Shown in pieces: positions 33,293 to 42,505 of a DNA stretch of 64,000 nt; the stretch's first letter is position 1; each line of letters starts with the position of its first letter. The translations under genes were made by a program, and so were the position numbers. The stretch spans positions 1,054,001-1,118,000 of the forward strand of contig NZ_CP125942.1 in the NCBI RefSeq assembly GCF_039602135.1. Reading direction: 5' to 3'. The notes beneath the pieces are model-generated. The model was not told the DNA's origin. It did not search any database and saw only the letters and a list, made by a program, of their open reading frames with translations. The stretch is from Glutamicibacter sp. B1. Its GTDB lineage: Bacteria > Actinomycetota > Actinomycetes > Actinomycetales > Micrococcaceae.

Positions 33293-36289
33293 ATGGCCCC
33301 ACGTACTCAGTCTCAGGGGACAAAGAAGCCAACGACGCGTAAACCCAAGGCGTCCAGCTCTTCGTCCTCCAAGAAAACGCCCGAGAATCCGGATGCGGAA
33401 CTCGCTCTACCATTGCGCGTCCTGCGCAGCGTATGGATGGGCATTGCTCGGATTTTTGGTGGCGCCTTCCGTCGCATCGGCGGAACGGTCAGCCCTGACT
33501 ACGAAGTGCGCCGTGACGGCACAGGCCTCTTCCTTGCCCTGATCGCAATTACTGTTGCCATCATTGAATGGTGGGGCTTGCGGGAATCAGGTTGGTTCGG
33601 ACAGGGCGTCCATGCCGTCGTTGGCGGCACCCTAGGTTTCATGGCAGTGCTCCTGCCAGTCATCCTCTTTATCGGGGCCTTCCGACTTTTCCGCTACCCA
33701 GAAGCAGTCACCGCCAATAACCGCATTGGTATTGGCCTGCTGATCATGACGCTTTCGGGCTCTTCGATCGCTTCATTGGCTCAAGGTTCGCCTTCGGTCA
33801 CCGACGACTTTGAGGTTCTGTGGAACGCCGGTGGCATGGCTGGTTCCATCCTCGGAACACCATTGGGACTGCTAATCTCGGTTCCAGGCGCCATGGCGGT
33901 CTTTATTTTCTTGGCCTTCATGTCCATCCTGATTGTCACCGCAACACCGGTGATGCAGATTCCTCAGCGGATCCGTGCCGGTTACAACCGTCTTTTGGGT
34001 CAGGATCCTCAGGCTCCTAAGCCAGCGCGTTCCTCGGCTAAGTCCGAGCTGGATCCGCATAGCGAAGAACACGATCAGTCCTACCTCTACCCAGAGGAAG
34101 AACCGGTAGCACCGGCGCCAAAAAAGAAGAAGCCTGGCTTCTTCGAACGCCGTGCCGCCGCCGCTCGTCAGGTGACTGAAGTCTATGACGTGGACGGTCA
34201 CGAAAGCACCGAACGTTCCGGCGACGTCGCCTATGACAAGGCCGTGATCGATCAAGAAGATGCCTCGGAAGCCTCGACTACCGCACTTCCGGTGTCTAAC
34301 CGTAACTCCGGTAAGATCTTCGACGCCGATGAAGCGGCCACCCAGGCTATCGCCCGGCCGAACTTTGACGAACAGGATGCCACTGAGGCTGCCACCCAAG
34401 CGATCCCGTCTGCCGCGATCCCTAAACCTGCCGGGCCACCTCCCGGGGTGAAACGACCTACCAAGGCCGAAAGCGAAATGGCCGAGATCATGGCCAATAT
34501 TGGCCTCAAGGCAGAACCAGAAGCAGCAACCTCTGCCATGGACCAGGTTTCCTCGCGTGCAGCTGGTTTATCTTCCAGCCCACAGGCCCCGATTCCGGCC
34601 CGTAGCGAGCAGCTACAACTTTCAGGCGATGTCACCTATACCCTGCCCGAAGATCATTATCTGCCAGCTGGTCCACCAGCCAAGGAAGCCTCTGAAGCTA
34701 ACCAGGTAGTAGTTGATGCGCTGACCAACACCCTGCAGCAGTTCAAGGTTGACGCCCAAGTCACCGGTTTCTCTCGAGGTCCAACGGTGACCCGCTACGA
34801 AATCGAGCTGTCCCCGGGCACCAAGGTGGAAAAGGTCACCGCGCTGGCCAAGAACATCTCCTATGCGGTTGCGTCTTCCGACGTGCGTATCCTTTCGCCA
34901 ATTCCTGGCAAGTCCGCCATCGGTATTGAGATTCCCAATACCGATAAGGAAGTTGTTGCCCTGGGCGACGTGTTGCGCAGCAATAACGCGCGTAAGACCG
35001 AGCACCCCATGGTGATGGGTGTGGGCAAGGACGTTGAAGGTGGCTTCGTAGTTGCCAACTTGGCGAAGATGCCGCACCTGTTGGTGGCCGGTGCTACCGG
35101 TGCTGGTAAGTCTTCGTTTGTGAACTCCATGATCACCTCGATCTTGATGCGCGCGACCCCGGACGAAGTACGCATGGTTATGGTTGACCCTAAGCGTGTG
35201 GAATTGACCGCCTATGAGGGCGTGCCGCATCTGATCACTCCGATCATTACCAACCCTAAAAAGGCTGCCGAAGCCTTGCAGTGGGTAGTGCGTGAAATGG
35301 ACACACGCTACGACGACTTGGCGAACTTCGGTTTTAAGCACATCGATGACTTCAACAAGGCTGTTAAGGCCGGCAAGGTGCACCCACCGGAAGGTTCCCA
35401 GCGTGTGCTCAAGCCGTACCCATACCTGTTGGTGATTGTCGACGAGCTTGCCGACTTGATGATGGTGGCTCCACGCGATGTCGAAGAGTCGATTGTTCGT
35501 ATCACCCAGTTGGCGCGTGCGGCAGGTATTCACCTAGTGCTGGCGACCCAGCGTCCTTCGGTGGATGTTGTCACCGGTTTGATCAAGGCCAACGTGCCTT
35601 CACGTATGGCCTTCGCGACCTCCTCGGTCACCGACTCCCGCGTGGTCTTGGATCAGCCCGGTGCGGAGAAGCTGTTGGGTCAGGGTGACGCGCTGTTCCT
35701 GCCAATGGGTACCTCTAAGCCGATGCGTGTGCAGGGTGCATGGGTGACCGAATCTGAAATCCAACGCGTGGTCGAACACGTGAAGACACAGTTGGCTCCG
35801 GAATACCGTGAAGACGTCATCCCGGCCGCCGAGAAGAAGAAGCAGATCGACGAGGATATCGGAGACGATCTGGACCTGCTGTTGCAGGCCACCGAATTGG
35901 TGGTCACCAGCCAGTTTGGTTCCACCTCGATGTTGCAGCGTAAACTGCGCGTGGGCTTTGCCAAGGCCGGGCGTTTGATGGACTTGATGGAATCACGTGG
36001 TGTGGTGGGCCCTTCCGAGGGCTCCAAGGCTCGCGATGTACTCATCCAGCCCGATGACTTACCAATGGTTTTGGCAGCTATGCGTGGGGATGATCCGGCG
36101 ACCACTGCGCCTTCAGCCACCGAAGCAGCGCTGGTGCAAGAAGCTAATGTGAATCACGCTGAACCGGTCACCGAATATGCTGAAGACCTGGTGGCTAAGG
36201 ATCTGGATAATCGCCCGCAAGCCGTAGACTACTTTGACGGCTCCGACGAACCCGGCGAAGACGCCTGGGACCTGACAGGAAGAAACTAA
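33293..36289 (+). CDS. ftsK: FtsK/SpoIIIE DNA translocase
   Basis: A 998-residue septal DNA translocase. A short basic Ser/Lys/Pro N-terminus precedes four membrane spans (about 75-230). A long acidic, Pro/Ala-rich linker follows (about 235-460, with repeated ATEAATQAI phrases). The motor has Walker A GATGAGKSSFVNSM (about 600) and Walker B YLLVIVDELADLMM. The C-terminal gamma domain (about 860-925) is ELVVTSQFGSTSMLQRKLRVGFAKAGRLMDLME, which reads KOPS/chromosome polarity sequences. It pumps chromosome DNA at division. pgsA starts five bases after its stop. Confidence 0.97.
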   Translation: MAPRTQSQGTKKPTTRKPKASSSSSSKKTPENPDAELALPLRVLRSVWMGIARIFGGAFRRIGGTVSPDYEVRRDGTGLFLALIAITVAIIEWWGLRESGWFGQGVHAVVGGTLGFMAVLLPVILFIGAFRLFRYPEAVTANNRIGIGLLIMTLSGSSIASLAQGSPSVTDDFEVLWNAGGMAGSILGTPLGLLISVPGAMAVFIFLAFMSILIVTATPVMQIPQRIRAGYNRLLGQDPQAPKPARSSAKSELDPHSEEHDQSYLYPEEEPVAPAPKKKKPGFFERRAAAARQVTEVYDVDGHESTERSGDVAYDKAVIDQEDASEASTTALPVSNRNSGKIFDADEAATQAIARPNFDEQDATEAATQAIPSAAIPKPAGPPPGVKRPTKAESEMAEIMANIGLKAEPEAATSAMDQVSSRAAGLSSSPQAPIPARSEQLQLSGDVTYTLPEDHYLPAGPPAKEASEANQVVVDALTNTLQQFKVDAQVTGFSRGPTVTRYEIELSPGTKVEKVTALAKNISYAVASSDVRILSPIPGKSAIGIEIPNTDKEVVALGDVLRSNNARKTEHPMVMGVGKDVEGGFVVANLAKMPHLLVAGATGAGKSSFVNSMITSILMRATPDEVRMVMVDPKRVELTAYEGVPHLITPIITNPKKAAEALQWVVREMDTRYDDLANFGFKHIDDFNKAVKAGKVHPPEGSQRVLKPYPYLLVIVDELADLMMVAPRDVEESIVRITQLARAAGIHLVLATQRPSVDVVTGLIKANVPSRMAFATSSVTDSRVVLDQPGAEKLLGQGDALFLPMGTSKPMRVQGAWVTESEIQRVVEHVKTQLAPEYREDVIPAAEKKKQIDEDIGDDLDLLLQATELVVTSQFGSTSMLQRKLRVGFAKAGRLMDLMESRGVVGPSEGSKARDVLIQPDDLPMVLAAMRGDDPATTAPSATEAALVQEANVNHAEPVTEYAEDLVAKDLDNRPQAVDYFDGSDEPGEDAWDLTGRN

Positions 36290-36294
36290 ATCCT

Positions 36295-36897
36295 ATGAGC
36301 GAGCAAGCTGGCCACGGCGCCCAGCCACCGGTTCCAACGCTAAACATCGCCAACGTGCTCACCAGCATCCGCATCCTCATGGTGCCCTTCTTCGTTTGGG
36401 CCCTGCTGGCCGATAATAGCGAACAGGGCCTGTGGCGTTGGGTAGCCTTGGTGCTTTTCGTCTTGGCCATGTACACCGACAAGCTCGATGGAGACCTGGC
36501 TCGAAGCCGTGGGCTGATCACGAACTTCGGCAAGATCGCCGACCCGATCGCTGACAAGCTGCTGACCGGTTCGGCTCTGGTCTGCTTCTCCATCTTGGCG
36601 GAATTGCCATGGTGGGTCACGATCGTGATTTTGGTTCGCGAATGGGGCATCACGCTCTTGCGTGTTGTGGTGATTCGCTATGGTGTCATCGCAGCCAATA
36701 TGGGCGGAAAGATCAAGACGGTGCTGCAGTCTGTCGTGATCGGGCTCTACCTGCTTCCTTACACTCACACCATTGAATGGTTACATACCGTCGCTTGGTG
36801 GCTGATGCTGTTGACCGTTGCTGTCACCGTCGTGACGGGCGTCGAGTACCTCATCAAGGCAGGCCAATTGGTTGCTAATTCCAAGAAGCAAAAGTAG
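36295..36897 (+). CDS. pgsA: CDP-diacylglycerol--glycerol-3-phosphate 3-phosphatidyltransferase
   Basis: A 200-residue membrane enzyme for phosphatidylglycerophosphate synthesis. The CDP-alcohol phosphotransferase motif DxxDGxxAR..G..D..D reads DKLDGDLARSRGLITNFGKIADPIAD (about 62-87). Several membrane spans follow. It sits in the conserved ftsK-pgsA-cinA-clgR order and is probably cotranscribed with ftsK. Confidence 0.95.
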   Translation: MSEQAGHGAQPPVPTLNIANVLTSIRILMVPFFVWALLADNSEQGLWRWVALVLFVLAMYTDKLDGDLARSRGLITNFGKIADPIADKLLTGSALVCFSILAELPWWVTIVILVREWGITLLRVVVIRYGVIAANMGGKIKTVLQSVVIGLYLLPYTHTIEWLHTVAWWLMLLTVAVTVVTGVEYLIKAGQLVANSKKQK

Positions 36898-36907
36898 GCA
36901 CTCGCTC

Positions 36908-37393
36908 ATGATGAAATCTCAAGCTCCGGCTGTCATCGCCGAGGCCATTGCACAAGGCGTACAGCTGGCCACGGCAGAATCGTTAACTGCTGGAATGGTT
37001 GCCGCTCGTTTGGCAGAAGTATCTGGGGCTTCGGCAGTATTACGTGGGGGAGTCGTTAGCTACTCCTCGGACGTTAAACGAGAATTGCTCAAGGTCGATG
37101 CTGATTTGCTTGAAACCCATGGTTCCGTTGACCCTGAGGTCGCTAGGCAGATGGCCCTAGGAGCATTGCAGGCTTGTGGTGCGGACCTGGCGGTTTCAGC
37201 AACGGGCGTGGCCGGCCCAGAGGCTCATGATGGCAAGAGCGTTGGCACCGTCTTCATCGGCTGGGCTCGTGGCGAAGAGTCGGGGTCCAAGGAACATCAC
37301 TTTGTTGGCGACCGCGCCCAGATTCGGGAGCAGAGTACGCAAGCAGCCCTTCAACAGTTGGCTGTCATACTGAATAAAGCTTCTTCACAGTAA
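36908..37393 (+). CDS. cinA: CinA-family nicotinamide-nucleotide amidohydrolase (C-terminal domain only)
   Basis: 161 residues from ATG 36908. AESLTAGMVAARLAEVSGASAVLRGGVVSYSSDVKRELL and the SATGVAGPE signature define the PncC/CinA C-terminal domain, which deamidates NMN in pyridine-nucleotide salvage. The N-terminal competence domain of full CinA is absent, as is common in actinobacteria. It is 10 bases after pgsA. The upstream in-frame start at 36872 would overlap pgsA and is less likely. Confidence 0.92.
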   Translation: MMKSQAPAVIAEAIAQGVQLATAESLTAGMVAARLAEVSGASAVLRGGVVSYSSDVKRELLKVDADLLETHGSVDPEVARQMALGALQACGADLAVSATGVAGPEAHDGKSVGTVFIGWARGEESGSKEHHFVGDRAQIREQSTQAALQQLAVILNKASSQ

Positions 37394-37681
37394 GACGCGT
37401 AAGACTATTTCTCCCGAGACATTACGCAAAAATCGATCTTTATGTGGCATGTATCGCATTTTTCAGATTAGGCTGAAGATCGGGGAACAAAATCGTATGA
37501 CCCACCGTTGTACGAATTACAGGGTCGCAAGGTTGGCCCCCGTATTAAACAGATCTTCGAGATGGACCTAGGAGCAAAGGCTAAATTTATGGTCAAGCAA
37601 CCCGTTACTGTCAATGGTGTTGTCCGTTGGCGCGATATGGGAGAAGCCCATACGGTCCAGCCCGAGAAGGAGGAGCACAAA

Positions 37682-38002
37682 ATGGTAGTACTCCGTCATG
37701 AAATCGGCGATGTTCTGCGTGACGTCCGTCAGCGCCAGGGACGCACACTTCGCGAGGTTTCACATAGCGCCCGAGTTTCCCTCGGATATCTTTCCGAAGT
37801 TGAACGCGGTCAGAAAGAAGCATCTTCAGAGTTGCTTTCCTCGATCTGCGTGGCGCTGGAAATTCCACTGTCCCTGATGCTTCGTGAGGTATCCGAACGC
37901 GTAGCTTTAGCTGAAGGTATCGCCATCCCTGATACCGTGCCTACGGACATGGCTAACGAATTCGCTGACAAGGCCACCGGCAAGCCACTGGCTTCCGTCT
38001 AA
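37682..38002 (+). CDS. clgR: ClgR-like XRE-family transcriptional regulator
   Basis: 106 residues from ATG 37682, set by AAGGAGG eight bases upstream. The helix-turn-helix is [54 protein letters not shown] (about 10-62), characteristic of ClgR, the activator of clp protease genes in actinobacteria. The reading frame is open with coding-like codons back to 37472, so a longer form starting at TTG 37508 (164 aa) cannot be excluded. The C-terminal tail is short. A terminator hairpin follows. Confidence 0.92.
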   Translation: MVVLRHEIGDVLRDVRQRQGRTLREVSHSARVSLGYLSEVERGQKEASSELLSSICVALEIPLSLMLREVSERVALAEGIAIPDTVPTDMANEFADKATGKPLASV

Positions 38003-38058
38003 TTTCAAAAAATCTTTTGGTGTCCGCTACTCAGTAATCGAGTTTTCCGGAGCCGCTC

Positions 38059-38089
38059 AAGGAGTCCACGCTTAATGCGTGGGCTCCTT
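38059..38089 (+). terminator. clgR terminator
   Basis: A 13-bp stem AAGGAGTCCACGC (38059-38071/38077-38089) with one mismatch and a 5-base loop, between clgR and the DUF3046 gene. Confidence 0.75.
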
Positions 38090-38114
38090 GCCTATGTCAT
38101 GGGAGAATGGTTAG

Positions 38115-38339
38115 GTGAAAATCAGCGATTTTTGGCGCAATATGGAGGCCGAGTTCGGGGCAAGGTATTCTCATGTTCTTGCTGACTCAATGGCATTGAC
38201 CGAGCTTGATAGTCTCACACCTTCCGAAGCCCTGAAAAAAGGCATTAAACCCAAGCAAATCTGGGAGGCTCTGTGCCGCGCCCAGGATGTTCCCGTTGAG
38301 CGTTGGCTTGGCGTGGATATTGAACCCAAGGATTCCTGA
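38115..38339 (+). CDS. DUF3046 protein
   Basis: 74 residues from GTG 38115. MKISDFWRNMEAEFGARYSHVLADSMALTELDSLTPSEALKKGIKPKQIWEALC matches DUF3046, a small actinobacterial protein nearly always found beside recA. It is acidic and cytoplasmic with no known function. It has its own start region after the clgR terminator and ends 55 bases before the recA SOS box. Confidence 0.92.
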   Translation: MKISDFWRNMEAEFGARYSHVLADSMALTELDSLTPSEALKKGIKPKQIWEALCRAQDVPVERWLGVDIEPKDS

Positions 38340-38385
38340 GCGGCGAATTCGAAGTCTGTATTTTCGATACTTAGGAAACGGCGTG

Positions 38386-38415
38386 TTGGATTTCGAACAT
38401 CTGTTCGGATATGAT
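38386..38415 (+). promoter_or_regulatory. recA promoter with LexA (SOS) box in the spacer
   Basis: A -35-like TTGGAT (38386-38391) and a -10 TATGAT (38410-38415) are separated by 18 bases. Within the spacer lies a perfect actinobacterial SOS box CGAAC-ATCT-GTTCG (38394-38407). LexA bound here would occlude RNA polymerase. Confidence 0.88.
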
Positions 38416-38539
38416 TATTCTAGAAACGGCGCAGGAAACTGCACTAAAAAACTTAAGCACTGAGAATGTCCACACTGGCGGGCTATCAGGGTCCAAAGTG
38501 TCGGTGGGCGAGCATACTGTCTACAGCAGGACATAAATC

Positions 38540-38578
38540 ATGAGCAAGTCATTACCGACTTGCACGAGCAAAAGGTGA
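38540..38578 (+). other. Possible 12-codon leader ORF before recA
   Basis: ATG 38540 opens a 12-codon frame (MSKSLPTCTSKR, TGA 38576-38578) ending three bases before the recA ATG. It contains a perfect 7-bp hairpin GCAAGTC/GACTTGC (38544-38550/38557-38563) and the recA ribosome site AAAGG. AGGA lies upstream. Could couple or gate recA translation; it may also be chance. Confidence 0.35.
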
Positions 38579-38581
38579 ACC

Positions 38582-39634
38582 ATGGCAGCAAATAATGATC
38601 GAGAAAAAGCACTAGAGGCTGTCCTCGGCCAAATTGACAAGGCCTATGGCAAGGGCTCGGTTATGCGCCTGGGTGATGAAACTCGTGCACCCATTGAAGT
38701 CATTCCTACTGGTTCGGTCGCATTGGACGTCGCTCTGGGTATTGGCGGACTGCCACGCGGACGTGTCGTGGAAATTTATGGTCCAGAATCCTCGGGTAAG
38801 ACCACTGTCGCACTGCATGCTGTTGCCAGCGCACAGAAGGCTGGCGGCGTTGCAGCATTCATTGACGCCGAGCACGCTCTGGATCCTGAATACGCGAAGA
38901 AGCTTGGCGTAGATACCGATGCTCTTCTCGTCTCGCAGCCAGATACTGGTGAGCAGGCTCTGGAGATCATGGACATGCTCGTAGGCTCCGGTGCGTTGGA
39001 CATTATCGTCATTGACTCCGTGGCTGCACTGGTACCACGTGCCGAAATTGAAGGCGAAATGGGCGACAGCCACGTCGGCCTGCAAGCTCGTCTGATGTCG
39101 CAGGCTCTGCGAAAGATTACCGGCCGTTTGTCGGCTTCCAAGACTACGGCCATCTTCATCAACCAGCTGCGTGAGAAGATCGGCGTCTTCTTCGGCAGTC
39201 CTGAAACCACTACCGGTGGCAAGGCACTGAAGTTCTACGCCTCGGTTCGTATCGATATCCGCCGTATCGAGACTTTGAAGGAGGGAACCAACCCGGTCGG
39301 TAACCGTACCCGTTGCAAGGTCGTCAAGAACAAGATGGCTCCTCCTTTCAAGCAGGCTGAATTCGACATCCTGTACGGCCACGGAATCTCCCGTGAAGGT
39401 TCCTTGATCGATATGGGTGTTGAGCACAACTTGGTCAAGAAGTCCGGTGCTTGGTTCACTTACGATGGTGATCAGCTGGGTCAGGGTAAAGAAAATGCCC
39501 GTCGATTCCTTCGCGATAACCCAGATCTGGCCGACGAGCTTGAGCGCCAGATCTTGCAGAAGCTCGGCGTCCTACCAAAGGACGAAGTTGAAGAAGACGA
39601 GACAGAACTGCGAGTTGTCGAGGGCGACAAGTAG
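38582..39634 (+). CDS. recA: RecA recombinase
   Basis: A 350-residue RecA of standard length with no intein. Walker [10 protein letters not shown] (about 67-75), Walker B in [25 protein letters not shown]2 region [29 protein letters not shown], and an acidic C-terminal tail ([16 protein letters not shown]). It mediates strand exchange and stimulates LexA self-cleavage; lexA is in the same window at 49180. The SOS box lies in its promoter. recX overlaps its stop by one base. Confidence 0.98.
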   Translation: MAANNDREKALEAVLGQIDKAYGKGSVMRLGDETRAPIEVIPTGSVALDVALGIGGLPRGRVVEIYGPESSGKTTVALHAVASAQKAGGVAAFIDAEHALDPEYAKKLGVDTDALLVSQPDTGEQALEIMDMLVGSGALDIIVIDSVAALVPRAEIEGEMGDSHVGLQARLMSQALRKITGRLSASKTTAIFINQLREKIGVFFGSPETTTGGKALKFYASVRIDIRRIETLKEGTNPVGNRTRCKVVKNKMAPPFKQAEFDILYGHGISREGSLIDMGVEHNLVKKSGAWFTYDGDQLGQGKENARRFLRDNPDLADELERQILQKLGVLPKDEVEEDETELRVVEGDK

Positions 39635-40500
39635 TGTCTTCAAACTTCAAACGACGTAGCGTCCGACCCGGATACAAATCCGGGTCGGACGCTACGTCCG
39701 TTTCACAAGAGTTTCAAGGGGACCTTGATGACATGCCGGACTGGGCTAAGCCAGATCCGGCGGAAACAAGGGCCGATGCGGATGAAAACGTCAGCAGTTC
39801 CTTAGAATCGGACGGTCCCGAACGAGGACGCCAACCGATCATCATTCCGGTTTCACGTAAAAGTAAACAACCTCAAAGTGTTGAAGAATTACGTGCCGCC
39901 ATGGCGCGCATTGAGGCCACACCACCACCGCCGGCACCGACGAAAAAGGAGCGGCGTGAGGCACGGGAAGCTCGTAAAGTCGCGCGTGAGTCGGGAGAAG
40001 CAGAAGAACTCACCGACGATCAATGGCGTGAGAAAGCACGTGGAATCTTACTCCGTCAGCTCACTGCCAGTGACAAAACGGCAAAGCAGCTCAAAGACAA
40101 GCTGATTGAAAAGGAATGTCCGGAGGATATTGCTGAGGAAGTTATCGAGCGGTACGCCGAGATTAATCTCGTGGACGACGAACGCTTCGCTAAGTCCTGG
40201 ACTGTCGCTCGCGCCCGTTCAAAGGGGTTGGCTCGCGGCGCCATCAAACATGAACTACGTTCCAAAGGCGTTGACGATGAACTCGTTGCTGAAGCCTTAG
40301 AGCAGATCGACGATGAAGCAGAAGAACAACGCGCCAGAGAGCTAGTCCGTGTAAAACTCCGCCCGGAATACATGGGAGTAGACCGGGACAGGGCCTTACG
40401 TAGACTCGTTGGAATGCTGGGTCGCAAGGGCTATAACGGGTCAATGGCGTTCAAAGTTGCGCGCGAAGAATGGAATGACCGATTTGGGGCTGAGAATTAA
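39634..40500 (+). CDS. recX: RecX regulatory protein, with long N-terminal extension
   Basis: 288 residues from GTG 39634 (TAGTG overlap with recA). The RecX core, three helical repeats, occupies about 130-285 (ARGILLRQLTASDKTAKQLKDKL, then the VDDERFAKSWTVARARSKGLARGAIKHELRSKGV signature). The first roughly 125 residues are charged and low-complexity, and a 20-bp perfect inverted repeat lies within codons 7-22. Translation may therefore start further down in vivo, for example ATG 39733. RecX modulates RecA filaments. The protein overlaps the convergent gene at its last 4 bases. Confidence 0.92.
   Translation: MSSNFKRRSVRPGYKSGSDATSVSQEFQGDLDDMPDWAKPDPAETRADADENVSSSLESDGPERGRQPIIIPVSRKSKQPQSVEELRAAMARIEATPPPPAPTKKERREAREARKVARESGEAEELTDDQWREKARGILLRQLTASDKTAKQLKDKLIEKECPEDIAEEVIERYAEINLVDDERFAKSWTVARARSKGLARGAIKHELRSKGVDDELVAEALEQIDDEAEEQRARELVRVKLRPEYMGVDRDRALRRLVGMLGRKGYNGSMAFKVAREEWNDRFGAEN
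39654..39697 (+). promoter_or_regulatory. 20-bp perfect hairpin in the recA-recX junction
   Basis: Arms ACGTAGCGTCCGACCCGGAT (39654-39673) and its exact complement (39678-39697) with a 4-base loop ACAA, starting 20 bases after the recA stop and inside the annotated start of recX. No T run follows. It probably lowers recX expression by attenuation or by stabilising the recA 3' end. Confidence 0.8.
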
Positions 40501-40847
40501 CGCTTGTTGCACCGAATAGGTGCGCCGCTACTCCAACTGGTAATCCAGGCATCTACTCCAACGCATACCCAGATCACGATCGTAGGGATTCCCATCAACA
40601 CCGCGCCTACTTCGACTTGGAACAGTAGATCATCGGTCTTGTAATCTATTGGCGGAATCACGCCGATGATCACCGGAATGACAATGACGAACAGTGCAGT
40701 GAGCGATGCCATCCACCAATGGAAAGTCTTCATCCTGCGTGACATCTTGGACGAACGCGGCTTTGAACTTTTTGATGGCTGCTTATCGGGCAAGTGACTT
40801 ATCGTCCTGTTTGTGGGCTTAAGAATCGTCAGTGGACGAAACAACAT
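40497..40847 (-). CDS. Small membrane protein, unknown function
   Basis: 116 residues if started at ATG 40847, which has TAGGATC just upstream; an earlier in-frame start (40931) is possible. A basic, Ser/Lys-rich N-terminal half is followed by two hydrophobic spans at about 45-65 and 80-102. It is convergent with recX, sharing 4 bases at the stops, and divergent from miaB. No family recognised. Start uncertain. Confidence 0.6.
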   Translation of the reverse strand: MLFRPLTILKPTNRTISHLPDKQPSKSSKPRSSKMSRRMKTFHWWMASLTALFVIVIPVIIGVIPPIDYKTDDLLFQVEVGAVLMGIPTIVIWVCVGVDAWITSWSSGAPIRCNKR

Positions 40848-40971
40848 GATCCTACAGGTAACCTCTGTGCCGTTGCTCCGATGTTTCTTCAAGCTGAAGC
40901 TCACGGTACTGAACATGTTCCCTAGGTTCACCTACATTTCAGCTGTATCGAAACTTCGGTAATCTTGAAGG

Positions 40972-42501
40972 GTGACTGAGCAACATACCGTGAGCAACCC
41001 GGACACTGAAGAAACCTCGCGTACCTACGAGGTGCGTACCTTCGGTTGCCAAATGAATGTCCATGATTCCGAACGACTTTCAGGTCTTTTGGAAGACGCT
41101 GGTTTAAACCGCAAGCCTGAAGAACTCAAGGACGAGGTCGCCGACGTCGTCGTGTTCAATACTTGTGCAGTGCGCGAAAACGCGGACAACAAGCTTTACG
41201 GAAACCTTGGCATTCTCAAAGCTATTAAGGCAGAACGCCCTAACATGCAGATTGCCGTCGGCGGTTGCTTGGCTCAAAAGGACCGAGACACCATTTTGAA
41301 GAAGGCCCCATGGGTCGATGTCGTCTTCGGTACCCACAACATTGGATCGTTGCCTACCCTTTTGGCCCGTTCGGAGCACAACAAGCAGGCAGAACTCGAG
41401 ATCTTAGAATCCCTCGATGTCTTCCCATCGACATTGCCCACCCGCCGTGAGTCCGTCTACGCCGGATGGGTCTCGATCTCCGTTGGTTGCAACAACACCT
41501 GTACTTTCTGCATCGTTCCGTCACTACGCGGTAAGGAACGTGACCGTAGACCCGGTGAAATCCTGGCTGAAATCCAAGCGCTGGTAGATGACGGCGCCAT
41601 TGAGGTCACCTTGCTTGGCCAAAATGTTAACTCTTACGGCGTCGAATTCGGAGATCGATTGGCCTTCGGCAAGCTCCTACGTGCATGTGGCGAAATTGAA
41701 GGGCTCGAACGCGTTCGTTTTACCAGCCCGCACCCGGCAGCGTTCACCGATGATGTCATCGAAGCCATGGCTGAAACACCAAATGTAATGCCACAGTTGC
41801 ACATGCCACTACAGTCTGGATCCGACAAGGTCCTCAAAGACATGCGTCGCTCCTACCGTTCCAAGAAATTCCTTGGCATCCTCGATAAGGTCCGCGAACG
41901 CATTCCACACGCTGCGATTACCACCGACATCATTGTCGGGTTCCCGGGAGAAACCGAAGAGGATTTCCAAGCAACTTTGGATGTCGTAGAAGCTTCGCGT
42001 TTTTCCTCGGCCTTCACCTTCCAATACTCGAAGCGCCCGGGCACACCGGCAGCTAACCTAGACGACCAGCTGCCCAAGGCAGTCGTTCAAGAACGCTACG
42101 AGCGTTTGACCGCGCTTCAAGATCGTATTGCCAAGGAAGAAAACGCTAAACAGCTGGGCCGAACCGTTGAGGTAATGGTGACCGAGCAATCAGGTCGCAA
42201 AGCTGAGGAAACTCACCGACTTGCTGGCCGTGCCCAGGACCAACGCCTCGTGCACTTCTCGGTGCCACCGACAGCTGAAGTGCCACGCCCCGGCGATCTG
42301 GTGACCCTGCCGATTACCGAGGTCGCAGCGTTCCACCTGATTTCTGATCCAGAGCTAGAACAATACTCGTTGCGTCGTTCGCGTGCAGGTGACGCATGGG
42401 ATCGCTCCCAGGCAGAAAGCTGTGGTGTACCGACCCCAGGAGCTTCGAGCACGCCGGGACGCACAAGTCTGGGTATGCCAACGCTCAAGGTTCGTAGCTA
42501 A
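40972..42501 (+). CDS. miaB: tRNA-2-methylthio-N6-dimethylallyladenosine synthase
   Basis: A 509-residue radical-SAM methylthiotransferase from GTG 40972. The UPF0004 domain carries three Cys ([18 protein letters not shown]). The radical-SAM cluster is CNNTCTFC, and a TRAM domain lies at about 385-455. A C-terminal tail of about 50 residues beyond TRAM ([14 protein letters not shown] and on) is unusual for MiaB in general. It acts on the product of MiaA, whose gene starts five bases after the stop, to give ms2i6A37 in UNN-reading tRNAs. Confidence 0.96.
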   Translation: MTEQHTVSNPDTEETSRTYEVRTFGCQMNVHDSERLSGLLEDAGLNRKPEELKDEVADVVVFNTCAVRENADNKLYGNLGILKAIKAERPNMQIAVGGCLAQKDRDTILKKAPWVDVVFGTHNIGSLPTLLARSEHNKQAELEILESLDVFPSTLPTRRESVYAGWVSISVGCNNTCTFCIVPSLRGKERDRRPGEILAEIQALVDDGAIEVTLLGQNVNSYGVEFGDRLAFGKLLRACGEIEGLERVRFTSPHPAAFTDDVIEAMAETPNVMPQLHMPLQSGSDKVLKDMRRSYRSKKFLGILDKVRERIPHAAITTDIIVGFPGETEEDFQATLDVVEASRFSSAFTFQYSKRPGTPAANLDDQLPKAVVQERYERLTALQDRIAKEENAKQLGRTVEVMVTEQSGRKAEETHRLAGRAQDQRLVHFSVPPTAEVPRPGDLVTLPITEVAAFHLISDPELEQYSLRRSRAGDAWDRSQAESCGVPTPGASSTPGRTSLGMPTLKVRS

Positions 42502-42505
42502 CCCG

